A stretch of 64,000 nt of DNA from Streptomyces sp. NBC_00083 (GTDB lineage: Bacteria; Actinomycetota; Actinomycetes; Streptomycetales; Streptomycetaceae), in assembly GCF_026343295.1 (NCBI RefSeq), contig NZ_JAPELY010000001.1, forward strand, positions 868,001 to 932,000, written 5' to 3'. The position numbers were made by a program, and so were the translations under genes. The notes beneath the pieces were generated by a model that worked only from the letters and a program-made list of their open reading frames with translations, made no database searches and was not told the DNA's origin. Numbering within the stretch: position 1 is the first letter of the stretch; every line of letters starts with the position of its first letter. Of this stretch, positions 16,905-25,631 are shown piece after piece.

Positions 16905-18920
16905 GTGACCCTGGCCCGGCTGGCCGCCCGGCATGGCGTGGCCACGTCGTACTCCCCGTCGCCGGACGTCACCGTAGAGGTGCCGGACGCCACGGTGGTC
17001 GCCGTCCTCGCCGCGCTCGGCGTCGACGCCTCGACCCCGGCCGCCCTGAGCCGGGCCCTCGCCGACGCCGAGGCCGCCGAGGCGGACCGGCTGCTGCCCC
17101 CCACGCTGGTGCGGTGGGGCGGGGCGCCCGGCCCCGACCTGCCCGCCGATCTGACGGTCGTCGGCGTACCCATCGATCAACTCCCGCTCGGCGTGCACCA
17201 GTTGGACGTACGGCACCGGGACGGACGGACCGCGTCCGCGACGCTCGTCGTCGCGCCGGCCGGAGTGCCGCAGCCCCCGGAGCGCGTCCACGGCCTCCTC
17301 GTGCAGCTGTACTCACTGCTCTCCACCCGGTCGTGGGGCATGGGCGACCTCGGTGACCTCGCCGAGCTCGCCGCTTGGTCGGGTCGCGCCATCGGATCGG
17401 GATTCGTGCAGGTCAACCCGTTGCACGCGGCCGTGCACGGCACCCCCACCGACCCCTCCCCCTACCGCCCCTCCTCGCGCCGCTTCCCCGACCCGGTCCA
17501 TCTGCGGGTCGAGGACGTCCCCGAGTACGCGTACGCCACCGACCGGGCCGCGCTCGACGCACTGGCCGGGCGTGCCGCCACCCTGCGCGAACAGGTCCTC
17601 GCCAAGGGCGAGTTGATCGACCGCGACGCCGTGTGGCAGCTGAAGCGCGAGGCCCTCACGCTGCTGTACCGGGTGCCCCTCGCACCCGGCCGGCGGGCCG
17701 CCTACTGCGACTTCCTCGCCGCACAGGGCCAGGCCCTCGAAGACCACGCCACGTGGTGCGCGCTGGCCGAGCGGTACGGTCCCGAGTGGCGCCGCTGGCC
17801 CGAGGGGCTGCGCGACCCGGCGTCCGCCGCGACCGCCCGCGCCCGGCGCGAACTCATCGACCGCGTCGACTTCCACTCCTGGCTCGCCTGGCTGACCGAC
17901 ACCCAGCTCGCCGCGGCCCAGCGCGCCGCCCGCGACGCGGGCATGCCGGTCGGCCTCGTCCACGACCTCGCCGTCGGAGTCCACCCCGACGGCGCCGACG
18001 CCTGGGCCCAGCAGGACGCCTTCGCGCCCGGCATGTCCGTCGGGGCGCCGCCCGACGCCTTCAACGCGCTGGGCCAGGACTGGGGGCTGCCGCCCTGGCG
18101 CCCCGATGTCCTCGCCGCCCGCGGCTACGCCCCCTACCGCGGCCTGCTCCAGGGCCTGCTGCGGCACGCGGGCGCCCTGCGCATCGACCATGTGATGGGC
18201 CTGTTCCGGCTGTGGTGGGTGCCCGAGGGCCACCCGCCCACCGACGGGACGTACGTCCACTACGACGCCGAGGCGATGCTCGCCGTCCTCGCCCTCGAGG
18301 CGCACCGCGCGGGTGCCGTCGTGGTGGGGGAGGACCTCGGCACGGTGGAACCCGGCGTGCGCGAGGCCCTCGCCGCGCGCGGGGTGCTCGGCACGTCCGT
18401 CCTCTGGTTCGAGCGCGACTGGGCGGGGGACGGCCGCCCGCTCGCCCCCGAATCCTGGCGGCCCGGCTGCATGGCCACCGCCACCACCCACGACCTGCCC
18501 TCCACCGCGGCCCGCCTCACCGGCGAGCACGTCCAGCTCCGCCACAGCCTGGGTCTGCTCACGGCCCCGCTGGCCCAGGAGCAGAGCGCCGCGCGCGCCG
18601 AGGTGGCGGACTGGCTCGGCCACCTCGAACGCCTCGGCCTGCTCCCCGACGCGCCCGGCGACGAAGAGGCCGAGGTCAGGGCGGTCTACCGGTTCCTGCT
18701 GCGTACCCCGGCGCGGATGGTCGGAGTGTGGCTGCCCGACGCGGTCGGCGACCGAAGACCGCAGAACCTGCCCGGCACGTGGGACCAGTACCCCAACTGG
18801 CGCCTCCCGGTGGCCGGCCCCGACGCCCGCCCCCTGACCCTGGAACAACTCACCGCCTCGCCGCGGCTGCACGCGCTGATGCGGATCTTCCCGCGCGAAG
18901 GCCCGGAGGCCACGGGCTGA
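16905..18920 (+). CDS. malQ: 4-alpha-glucanotransferase (amylomaltase)
   Basis: A 671-aa GH77 enzyme that transfers glucan segments between maltodextrins in the cytoplasm. Visible signatures are STRSWGMGDLGDLAEL, the PSPYRPSSRRFPDP substrate loop, ALRIDHVMGLFRLWW with the nucleophile Asp, VVGEDLGTVEPGVREAL with the acid/base Glu, and TTHDLPSTAARLTGEH. The extra N-terminal 130 residues are the usual domain of the long bacterial MalQ type. GTG at 16905 with a GAGG site inside the preceding ORF stop. It works in glycogen and maltodextrin turnover. Confidence 0.95.
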   Translation: MTLARLAARHGVATSYSPSPDVTVEVPDATVVAVLAALGVDASTPAALSRALADAEAAEADRLLPPTLVRWGGAPGPDLPADLTVVGVPIDQLPLGVHQLDVRHRDGRTASATLVVAPAGVPQPPERVHGLLVQLYSLLSTRSWGMGDLGDLAELAAWSGRAIGSGFVQVNPLHAAVHGTPTDPSPYRPSSRRFPDPVHLRVEDVPEYAYATDRAALDALAGRAATLREQVLAKGELIDRDAVWQLKREALTLLYRVPLAPGRRAAYCDFLAAQGQALEDHATWCALAERYGPEWRRWPEGLRDPASAATARARRELIDRVDFHSWLAWLTDTQLAAAQRAARDAGMPVGLVHDLAVGVHPDGADAWAQQDAFAPGMSVGAPPDAFNALGQDWGLPPWRPDVLAARGYAPYRGLLQGLLRHAGALRIDHVMGLFRLWWVPEGHPPTDGTYVHYDAEAMLAVLALEAHRAGAVVVGEDLGTVEPGVREALAARGVLGTSVLWFERDWAGDGRPLAPESWRPGCMATATTHDLPSTAARLTGEHVQLRHSLGLLTAPLAQEQSAARAEVADWLGHLERLGLLPDAPGDEEAEVRAVYRFLLRTPARMVGVWLPDAVGDRRPQNLPGTWDQYPNWRLPVAGPDARPLTLEQLTASPRLHALMRIFPREGPEATG

Positions 18921-19048
18921 CCCGCCCCTCCGGGTGCCCCGCCCGGGTGCCGCCCGGCGCCCTCCCCGGCACCCCCTCCCAAGTGCGCCGGGCCCCGTAC
19001 GGCACCCCCGGGCGCGCGGTGCTCCCGGGCGTTCGCTACGTTTGCACC

Positions 19049-19288
19049 GTGGACAAGAAGAACGCCCTGCGCGCCGGCGCCGTAGCAGCCGGTACGACGC
19101 TGATGATGCTGCTCATGTCGTCCCCCGCGCTTGCGCTCACGCGCGACGACGGTGACGACCCGGGTTCCGGCCTGAGCGTGATGGACACGATCGGTCTGTT
19201 CGTGCTCGCGCCCATCGCGCTGTTCGCGATCATCGCCGGCCTGGTGATGGTCCTGGACAAGTCCCGCAAGGCCCCGAACAAGGCGTAA
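19049..19288 (+). CDS. small secreted/membrane protein
   Basis: A 79-aa protein with an N-terminal hydrophobic signal (about 8-30, ending SSPALALTRDD) and a second membrane helix (about 47-70, TIGLFVLAPIALFAIIAGLV), then a basic tail DKSRKAPNKA. No ribosome site is present; instead the -10 hexamer TACGTT (19037-19042) is 6 nt before the GTG, so the mRNA is probably leaderless. The type is common in Streptomyces; function unknown. Confidence 0.75.
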   Translation: MDKKNALRAGAVAAGTTLMMLLMSSPALALTRDDGDDPGSGLSVMDTIGLFVLAPIALFAIIAGLVMVLDKSRKAPNKA

Positions 19289-19459
19289 CCGCCAACCGCT
19301 TCACCTCTCCCACCCGCCCGCCCGTTCCCGCTCCCTATGAGGGCGGGGATGCCGGGCGGGCTTCGGGCTTTCCCCACCCGCTTCCCCCGCCCGTCGGCGC
19401 AGCCGCACGCAGGTGCTGAGCCCGGAGCCGGCCCCGGGGTGGCGCCGGGTGCGGCGGCC

Positions 19460-20008
19460 TCAGTGCGCCGCCAGCAACTTCCTCAGCAGCGACGAGAGTT
19501 GGGCCGCCTCGTCCTCGTCCAGGGCGGAGCCCAGCACCTCCCGCTGCGCCGCGAGCCCCGCCGTCACCGACTCGTCCACCAGTTTCAGGCCCCGCTCCGT
19601 GAGCGTCACCCGCAGGCCGCGCCGGTCCGTCGGGTCGGGGCTGCGCACCAGCAGGCCCGCCTTCTCCAGCTTGTCGAGGCGCCCCGTCATCCCGCCCGTC
19701 GTGAGCATCAGCGTCCCCGAGAGCTGGCGCGGCGAGAGCGTGTACGGCTCGCCCGAGCGCCGCAGGGTCGCGATGACGTCGAACTCGCCCCGCCCGATGC
19801 CGAAGCGCGCGTACTCCTTGTCCATCCGGTCGCCCATCGCCCGCGCGATCCGGTAGATCCGCCCGTACACCGCCATCGGCACCGTTTCCAGGTCCGGCCG
19901 GACCTCGGCCCACTGTGTGGTGATCGCGTCCACCGCGTCCGGAAGGGCGGATGCCGCTTCGGCGGACGGGGAGGCGGGGCTCGTGGTTGCAGTCATGGGA
20001 CCAGTCAT
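19460..20008 (-). CDS. MarR-family transcriptional regulator
   Basis: A 182-aa MarR/SlyA regulator with a winged helix at about 85-140: LSPRQLSGTLMLTTGGMTGRL is the recognition segment and DPTDRRGLRVTLTERG the wing. It is transcribed divergently from an MFS transporter, and the interval holds a 28-bp perfect inverted repeat, so it very likely represses the transporter and responds to a small molecule. ATG 20008 is 6 nt after GATACT, consistent with a leaderless start; a second ATG is four codons in. Confidence 0.9.
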   Translation of the reverse strand: MTGPMTATTSPASPSAEAASALPDAVDAITTQWAEVRPDLETVPMAVYGRIYRIARAMGDRMDKEYARFGIGRGEFDVIATLRRSGEPYTLSPRQLSGTLMLTTGGMTGRLDKLEKAGLLVRSPDPTDRRGLRVTLTERGLKLVDESVTAGLAAQREVLGSALDEDEAAQLSSLLRKLLAAH

Positions 20009-20052
20009 GGGACCAGTATCCGAGCACGATCAGTCGTACGCAAGAAAGTTGC

Positions 20053-20086
20053 TTGACGGAAAGTAGCTTACGAGTAAGCTACTTTC
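20053..20086 (+). promoter_or_regulatory. MFS promoter overlapped by a 28-bp MarR-type operator
   Basis: Two 13-bp arms, GAAAGTAGCTTAC and GTAAGCTACTTTC, separated by GA, form a perfect inverted repeat at 20059-20086. A -35 TTGACG (20053-20058) and a -10 TAAGCT (20075-20080, 16-bp spacer) are arranged so that the operator fills the spacer and covers the -10. Bound regulator would block RNA polymerase. The regulator is probably the adjacent MarR protein. Confidence 0.85.
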
Positions 20087-20122
20087 AGCTAAGCCACTTG
20101 TTCCGCCGGAGACGGAGTCCCC

Positions 20123-21403
20123 ATGCGTACGTTCCGCAGTCGTACCCGCACCCCCCGCATAGCCGGGGAACGCCGGATGCTCGTCGCCATGGCGGTCGAC
20201 GCGACCGGCTCCGGGATGTACGTGCCGTTCAGCCTGGTCTTCTTCCACCACGTCACCGGGCTCCCGTTCGCCACCGTCGGCCTCGTGCTCACCGTCGTCG
20301 GACTGCTCGGGCTCGGCGCGCTGCCGCTCGCCGGGTCGGCCGTCGACCGGTACGGCGCCCGGCGCGTCCAGCTCCTCCTGTACGGGGTGCGCGGCACGGG
20401 CTTCCTCCTCTACCCCTTCGCCCACTCCCTGCCGGCCTTCGCGGCCGTCGCGCTCGCCACCGCCTTCGGGGACCGAGCCTTCCCCGCCGTACAGCAGTCC
20501 CTGCTGGGCGAGGTCGCCCAGGGCGCGGACCGCGACCGCCTCCAGGCCTCCTCCCGCGCCCTGCGCAACGGCGGGCTCGGCGCCGGCTCCCTGCTCGCCT
20601 CGCTCGTCGTCGGGTTCGGCGGGAACGCCGGATTCACCGCCGCGGCCTGGCTCAACGCGGGCAGCTTCGCCCTCGCCGCGTTCCTGATGAGCGGCGTACG
20701 GCCGCAGCGCCGGGCCGCCGTCGCGCCCGGGGCGGAGGCGTCCGACGTCAGGGGCGCCGCGGCCCGCCGGCCCGCGGGCTACCGGCAGGTCTTCGCCGAC
20801 CGGCCGTTCCTCGGGCTCACCGCCGTCAACTTCCTCAACGCGCTGGGCTACTCGGCCCTCTCGGTGCTCTTCCCGCTGTACATCACGACCTGGCTGCGCG
20901 GACCCCAGGCCCTCACCGGCACCGCGTTCACGCTCAACACCGTGATGTGCGCGGCGGGCGGGGTCGTGGTCGGCGCCCGGATCCGGTCCCGGGGAGCCCG
21001 GCGCACCCGTTCCGCCGCGCTCGGCTCGCTCCTGTTCGCCGCAGCGTTCGCCGCGCAGATCGTGCTCGGTACGTTCCGGCCGGGCTCGGGGATCGTCCTC
21101 GGCGGGGCGCTGCTGATCATCGTCGTGCTGTACACGCTGGGCGAACTCGTCCACAGCCCCGCGGCCGGCGCCCTGTCGGTGGCCGCCGCGCCGGAGGCCC
21201 TGCGCGGGCGGTACCTGGCGGCGTACCAGCTGTCCTGGTCGCTGGCGGCAGCGGTCGCACCGTCGCTGTTCACCGCGCTGATGGCCGTGGACGGGCGGAT
21301 GCCGTGGGCGGTCCTGGTGCTCACCTCGCTGGTGGCGGCGGGGGTCGTGGTCCGGCTGGAGCGGGGGCTGCCGGGCGGCGCGGTCCGCGTGGCCCTCGCG
21401 TAA
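20123..21403 (+). CDS. MFS transporter
   Basis: A 426-aa major facilitator with about 12 membrane spans; the loop between spans 2 and 3 has the GSAVDRYGARRV signature. It is likely an exporter, given control by a divergent MarR regulator. A soluble linker of about 30 residues rich in Ala/Arg separates the two halves. The substrate is unknown. ATG at 20123 lies 36 bp after the operator. Confidence 0.9.
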   Translation: MRTFRSRTRTPRIAGERRMLVAMAVDATGSGMYVPFSLVFFHHVTGLPFATVGLVLTVVGLLGLGALPLAGSAVDRYGARRVQLLLYGVRGTGFLLYPFAHSLPAFAAVALATAFGDRAFPAVQQSLLGEVAQGADRDRLQASSRALRNGGLGAGSLLASLVVGFGGNAGFTAAAWLNAGSFALAAFLMSGVRPQRRAAVAPGAEASDVRGAAARRPAGYRQVFADRPFLGLTAVNFLNALGYSALSVLFPLYITTWLRGPQALTGTAFTLNTVMCAAGGVVVGARIRSRGARRTRSAALGSLLFAAAFAAQIVLGTFRPGSGIVLGGALLIIVVLYTLGELVHSPAAGALSVAAAPEALRGRYLAAYQLSWSLAAAVAPSLFTALMAVDGRMPWAVLVLTSLVAAGVVVRLERGLPGGAVRVALA

Positions 21404-21504
21404 CCGTTGCTGCCTCGCGGTGCGCATGGCCATCGGGTGACCTTCGCCGCCCCCGCACCCACCCCGCCCCACGCTCTCCGCGGACCCCGAGAGGAACCGA
21501 CCCC

Positions 21505-22482
21505 ATGAACCACAACCGCCTCACCACCGTCGCGCTCACCGCCCTCGCCCCCGTCTCCTGGGGCTCCACCTACGTCGTCACCACTCAATTCCTCCCCGCC
21601 GACCGCCCGTTGTTCACCGGCATGATGCGCGCCCTGCCCGCCGGGCTCGCTCTCCTGGCGCTCACCGGACGGCTGCCGCGCGGCGCCTGGTGGTGGAAGT
21701 CCGCGGTGCTCGGCGCGCTCAACATCGGCGCGTTCTTCCCCCTGCTCTTCCTCTCCGCCTACCGTCTCCCCGGCGGCATGGCCGCCGTGATCGGGTCCGT
21801 CGGGCCGCTCTGGGTGGCCGGGCTCGCCGCCCTGTTCCTGGGCGAGCGGCCCACCCGGCGGACCCTGCTCACCGGCATCGCCGCGGCCCTCGGGGTCAGC
21901 CTCGTCGTCCTGAAGGCGACCGGGGCGTTCGACGCGATCGGGGTGATCGCCGCGCTCGGCTCCTCCGCCTCGATGTCCGCGGGCACGGTGTTCACCAAGC
22001 GGTGGGGGCGGCCCGAGGGAGTGGGACCGCTGGCCCTGACCGGCTGGCAGCTCACCGCGGGCGGGCTGCTCATCGCGCCCGTCGCCTTCCTCGTCGAGGG
22101 CGCCCCGCCCGCGCTCGACGGGCGCAACCTCGCCGGATACCTCTACCTCGCCCTGGTGAACACGGCCGTCGCGTACTGGCTCTGGTTCCGCGGCATCGGC
22201 CGCATGACCGCGACCTCCGTCACCTTCCTCGGCCCGCTCTCCCCGCTCACCGCCGCCGTCATCGGCTGGGCCGCCCTCGGCCAGGCCCTCGGCCCCGTCC
22301 AGCTCGTCGGCATGGCGATCGCCTTCGGCGCCACCGTCGCCGGGCAGATCGGCACCGGCCCCGGAGGAACCGGCGCGAAGCGGTTGGGGGACGCGGTCAC
22401 CTCCGCCGAACCGTTCAGTTCTCCTGAAGGTAATGCAGCGAAACTTTCGATGGACGTAACGGTTGGTGCGGTGCGACCGTAA
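21505..22482 (+). CDS. EamA/DMT-family transporter
   Basis: A 325-aa drug/metabolite transporter with about ten membrane spans in two EamA repeats (N-terminal APVSWGSTYVVTTQFLPADR; C-terminal TGWQLTAGGLLIAPVAFL). Members export amino acids or metabolites. It follows the MFS gene by about 100 bp with a GAGAGGAA ribosome site. Its last 40 codons are hydrophilic and overlap a palindrome (22439-22449) that may serve the next gene. Confidence 0.85.
   Translation: MNHNRLTTVALTALAPVSWGSTYVVTTQFLPADRPLFTGMMRALPAGLALLALTGRLPRGAWWWKSAVLGALNIGAFFPLLFLSAYRLPGGMAAVIGSVGPLWVAGLAALFLGERPTRRTLLTGIAAALGVSLVVLKATGAFDAIGVIAALGSSASMSAGTVFTKRWGRPEGVGPLALTGWQLTAGGLLIAPVAFLVEGAPPALDGRNLAGYLYLALVNTAVAYWLWFRGIGRMTATSVTFLGPLSPLTAAVIGWAALGQALGPVQLVGMAIAFGATVAGQIGTGPGGTGAKRLGDAVTSAEPFSSPEGNAAKLSMDVTVGAVRP
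22439..22456 (+). promoter_or_regulatory. CGAAA-C-TTTCG palindrome, shared with the allantoicase promoter
   Basis: An 11-bp perfect palindrome followed by ATGGACG lies at the 3' end of the first EamA gene, 107 bp before the second. The same string (with one extra A in the centre) recurs before allantoicase at 25584-25602. Both cores are GAAA/TTTC, like IclR-type operators. The regulator is unknown. Confidence 0.5.
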
Positions 22483-22555
22483 GGGCACGCCGCGCCTCGC
22501 CAGGCCCGGCGAACCCCGGCGCGGCACGTCCCGCCGAACCCGAAACGGAGCCCTC

Positions 22556-23479
22556 GTGACCGTCCTGGACCACGTCCGCAGCACACCGCGCACCACCGCG
22601 GCCCGGAAGGTGGGCGGCGCCTCAGGGCTCGGGCTCGCGCTCGCGGCCGTCGCGACGGTCGTCTGGTCCGGGAGCTTCGTCGCGAGCCGCGCCCTGCACG
22701 CCTCGGTGCCGCCCGTACAGGACGCCTCCTGGCGCTGGCTGATCGCCATCGCCGCCGTCGCGCCGTTCGCCGTCCGCGAGACCTGGCGCCAACGCGCCCT
22801 GATCCGAAGCCACTTGGGCTATCTGACCGTCGCCTCGCTGCTCGGCATCACCGTGTACAACACCCTCGTCAATCAGGCCGGGACCTCCACCCCGGCCGGC
22901 AACATGGGCATGATCATGGCCGCCTCGCCGGTCCTGATGGCCGTCCACGAGCGCCTCACCGGCGGCCGGCTCGGCGCGCGGCGCACCGTCGGACTGCTGG
23001 TCGCCGTCGCCGGCGTCCTGCTCCTGGTCAGCAAGGGCTCACTCGATCTGAAGCTCGCGCCCGGCGATCTCTGGATGGTCGCGGCCGCCCTCAGCTTCGG
23101 CTCGTACAGCGTGCTGCTGCGGCGCCGTCCGGCCGAACTCGGCTCCCTCGCCTTCCTGTTCACCACGTTCGTGCTCGGCGCGCTCATGCTGGCCCCCGCC
23201 TACGGCGTCAGCCTCGCCGTGCAGGGCGGCTTCGCCGCGACGCCCGGCACCGTCGGCCCGCTCCTCTACGTCGGGGTGCTCTCGTCGGCCGTCGCCTTCT
23301 TCGCCTGGAACAAGGCGATCTCCTTGATCGGCGCCGCCCGCGCCGGCGTCGTCTACTACCTCCAGCCGGTCTGCGTGGCCCTGCTCTCCTACCCCCTGCT
23401 CGGCGAGTCCACGGGCCCCGCGCAGCTGGTGTCCATGGCGCTCATCCTCGGCGGCGTCGTCCTGGGAAGCCGCAGGTGA
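22556..23479 (+). CDS. EamA/DMT-family transporter
   Basis: A 307-aa protein with about ten membrane spans in two EamA repeats (AVATVVWSGSFVASRALHAS; GDLWMVAAALSFGSYSVLLR). It is only distantly like the preceding EamA gene, so a recent duplication is unlikely. GTG at 22556 follows CGGAG at 7 nt; the open frame upstream has no better start. The LysR gene begins 35 bp downstream, suggesting a transporter-regulator pair. Confidence 0.85.
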   Translation: MTVLDHVRSTPRTTAARKVGGASGLGLALAAVATVVWSGSFVASRALHASVPPVQDASWRWLIAIAAVAPFAVRETWRQRALIRSHLGYLTVASLLGITVYNTLVNQAGTSTPAGNMGMIMAASPVLMAVHERLTGGRLGARRTVGLLVAVAGVLLLVSKGSLDLKLAPGDLWMVAAALSFGSYSVLLRRRPAELGSLAFLFTTFVLGALMLAPAYGVSLAVQGGFAATPGTVGPLLYVGVLSSAVAFFAWNKAISLIGAARAGVVYYLQPVCVALLSYPLLGESTGPAQLVSMALILGGVVLGSRR

Positions 23480-23513
23480 GCCCGGCCGGGGCGGCGCCGG
23501 TATGTTGCGTCCC

Positions 23514-24425
23514 ATGAGCGAGTGGGACATCAAGAAACTCCACATCCTGCGGACCCTGCGCGAGCAGGGCACCGTGACCGCGACCGCCGAGGTGCTGCTC
23601 ATGACGCCCTCGGCGGTCTCGCAGCAGCTGTCCAACCTCGCCAAGCAGCTCGGAGTGACCCTGCTCGAAGCGCACGGCCGCCGGGTCCGCCTCACCGACG
23701 CCGCCCACCTCGTGCTGCGTCACGCCGAGGCCGTCTTCGCCCAACTGGAACGCGCGGACGCCGAGTTGGCGGGCTACTTGCAGGGGGAGGCGGGCGAGGT
23801 GCGGGTCGGGGCGTTCTCCACCGCCGTGCCCGCCCTCGTCGTCCCGGCCGTGCAGCAGCTGCGCCGCAGCCATCCCGCGCTCGAAGTACGCGTACGGGAG
23901 GCCGAGGCGGCCGAGGCGTACGAGCTGCTCTCGGCCGGGTCGGTGGACCTCGCCCTCTCCCTGGCCGCCCACGCGCCGAGCGCCCGCGACCCGAAGTTCG
24001 CCCTGCTCCCGCTGCTCACCGACCCCCTGGACGTGGCGCTGCCCGCCGGGCACCCGCTCGCCGCCGAACCTGGGTTGCGCCTCGCCGACCTCGCCCACGA
24101 GGCATGGATCTTCGGCGGCAGCGGGCCCTGGTCGGAGATCACCACGGCGGCGTGCGAGGCCGCCGGGTTCGTACCGGAACAGGCGCACAGTGCGGCCGGC
24201 TGGACCGCGATCCTGGCCATGGTGGAGGCCGGCATGGGGGTGGCGCTCGTGCCCCGCATGGCGGCGGCCGACCGCCGGGCCGGCGTCGTCATGCGGGTTC
24301 TCAGTGCGGACCAGCCGCGCCGTCATGTCGTGGCGGCGGTACGGCGGGGCGCGGAGGAGGGCCCGGCCGTGGCCCGCGTCCTCGCGGCGCTGCGCGAGGT
24401 GGCCAACGTGAGGCCGGCCGGTTAG
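23514..24425 (+). CDS. LysR-family transcriptional regulator
   Basis: A 303-aa LTTR. The N-terminal helix-turn-helix is clear (TATAEVLLMTPSAVSQQLSN, residues about 22-41), followed by the periplasmic-binding-protein-like effector domain (EVRVGAFSTAVPALVVPAVQ). No ribosome site; TATGTT (23501-23506) is 7 nt before the ATG, so the transcript is probably leaderless. It may control the EamA transporter just upstream. Confidence 0.9.
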   Translation: MSEWDIKKLHILRTLREQGTVTATAEVLLMTPSAVSQQLSNLAKQLGVTLLEAHGRRVRLTDAAHLVLRHAEAVFAQLERADAELAGYLQGEAGEVRVGAFSTAVPALVVPAVQQLRRSHPALEVRVREAEAAEAYELLSAGSVDLALSLAAHAPSARDPKFALLPLLTDPLDVALPAGHPLAAEPGLRLADLAHEAWIFGGSGPWSEITTAACEAAGFVPEQAHSAAGWTAILAMVEAGMGVALVPRMAAADRRAGVVMRVLSADQPRRHVVAAVRRGAEEGPAVARVLAALREVANVRPAG

Positions 24426-24454
24426 CGGGCCGGACGGACGGCCGGGCCGGCCGG

Positions 24455-25453
24455 TCAGGCGCTCGCGCCGGGCGGGGTCGCGCTCAGGCGGGCCATCTCG
24501 GCGTCCGTGAGGCGCAGGGCGCCCGCCGCGACGTTGTCGACGAGGTGGGCCGGGTCGCCTGTGCCGGGGATGGCCAGGACGTGCGGGCCCCGGTGCAGCG
24601 TCCAGGCCAGCCGGACCTGCGCCACGCTCACCCCGCGCTCGCGCGCGACCGCCGCGACCTCGTCGCCCGCCGCGTTCTCTGCGCTCTCTGCGCCCGCCGC
24701 GCCGCCCGTACCCGTACCCGCACCCGTACCCGCACCCGCACTCGTACCCGTATCTGCGCCCGCGCCCGCCTCGCGCCCGGCGCCCGCGATCGCGTAGAAC
24801 GGCACGAACGCGATGCCCCGCTCACCGCAGAGCCGCAGCATCTCCTCCTGCTCCTCGGAAGCGCCGACGCCGTACGGGTTCTGCACACACACCACGGGTG
24901 CGATGGCGAGCGCCTCGTCCAGGTGGGCCGGGCGCACGTTGGACAGGCCCAGATGGCGGATGAGCCCCGCCTCGCGCAGCTCGGCCAGCGCGCCGAAGCG
25001 TTCGGCCACCGAGTCGGCGCCCGGGGAGATCCGCAGGTTCACCACGTCCAGGTGGTCGCGGCCGAGCTGGCGCAGGTTCTCCTCGACCTGCCCGCGCAGC
25101 GCCTCGGGCGTCCTGGCGTGCTCGCCCCACTCTCCCGAGGGGAGCCGGGCGGGACCGACCTTGGTGGTGATGACGAGGTCGTCGGCGTACGGGGCGAGCG
25201 CGCTGTTGATCAGCTCGTTCGCGGAGCGCAGCGGCGAGAAGTAGAACGCGGCCGTGTCCAGGTGGTTCACGCCGAGCTCAACCGCCTTGCGCAGTACGGC
25301 GATCGCCTCGTCGCGGTCCCTCGGTTCGGCGTCGGCGCGCAGGGCCGCGCCCCGCTGGGGGAGCCGCATCGTGCCGAAGCCGATCCGGTTCACGTCCAGG
25401 TCGCCGAGTTTCCAGCTGCCGGCTGCCGCCGCGGTGATCGTCTCTGCATTCAT
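24455..25453 (-). CDS. aldo/keto reductase with low-complexity insert
   Basis: A 332-aa NADPH-dependent TIM-barrel oxidoreductase (GFGTMRLPQRG; NHLDTAAFYFSP with Asp and Tyr of the tetrad; VITTKVGP with the Lys). The usual catalytic His is replaced by Asn (DVVNLR), as in some subfamilies. Between FYAIAG and VAAVARERG is an unusual stretch of about 38 residues of Gly/Ala/Thr with a few Glu/Asp, encoded in part by a hexanucleotide repeat tract. Start ATG lies 6 nt after CATACT, possibly leaderless. Physiological substrate unknown. Confidence 0.85.
   Translation of the reverse strand: MNAETITAAAAGSWKLGDLDVNRIGFGTMRLPQRGAALRADAEPRDRDEAIAVLRKAVELGVNHLDTAAFYFSPLRSANELINSALAPYADDLVITTKVGPARLPSGEWGEHARTPEALRGQVEENLRQLGRDHLDVVNLRISPGADSVAERFGALAELREAGLIRHLGLSNVRPAHLDEALAIAPVVCVQNPYGVGASEEQEEMLRLCGERGIAFVPFYAIAGAGREAGAGADTGTSAGAGTGAGTGTGGAAGAESAENAAGDEVAAVARERGVSVAQVRLAWTLHRGPHVLAIPGTGDPAHLVDNVAAGALRLTDAEMARLSATPPGASA
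24705..24770 (+). repeat. hexanucleotide (CCCGTA/CCCGCA) tandem tract inside the aldo/keto reductase gene
   Basis: About ten imperfect 6-bp units alternate CCCGTA and CCCGCA. Read leftward they encode Gly-Thr/Gly-Ala pairs. Because the unit is 6 bp, gain or loss of units keeps the reading frame. Confidence 0.8.
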
Positions 25454-25583
25454 GCCGGGAGTATGGCAACGGGCGGGGCGACGACCGGGAGTTGGCCACA
25501 AGTGGCCAGCAGCCGGCGCGCACGGGACCAACCCTCCAGCTCCTCCTCCCCCCCAATCATTCAGCAACTCTAAAAGGACTGTG

Positions 25584-25602
25584 CGAAAACTTTCGATGGA
25601 CG
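25584..25602 (+). promoter_or_regulatory. CGAAA-AC-TTTCG palindrome upstream of allantoicase
   Basis: The 12-bp inverted repeat at 25584-25595 plus the following ATGGACG matches the site before the second EamA gene. It ends 30 bp before the allantoicase start, a normal place for a promoter operator. An IclR-type repressor such as AllR is a plausible ligand, by inference from the pathway. Confidence 0.55.
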
Positions 25603-25631
25603 CGAGCGGTCGGGTGCCCGAGAGTCAGGGC

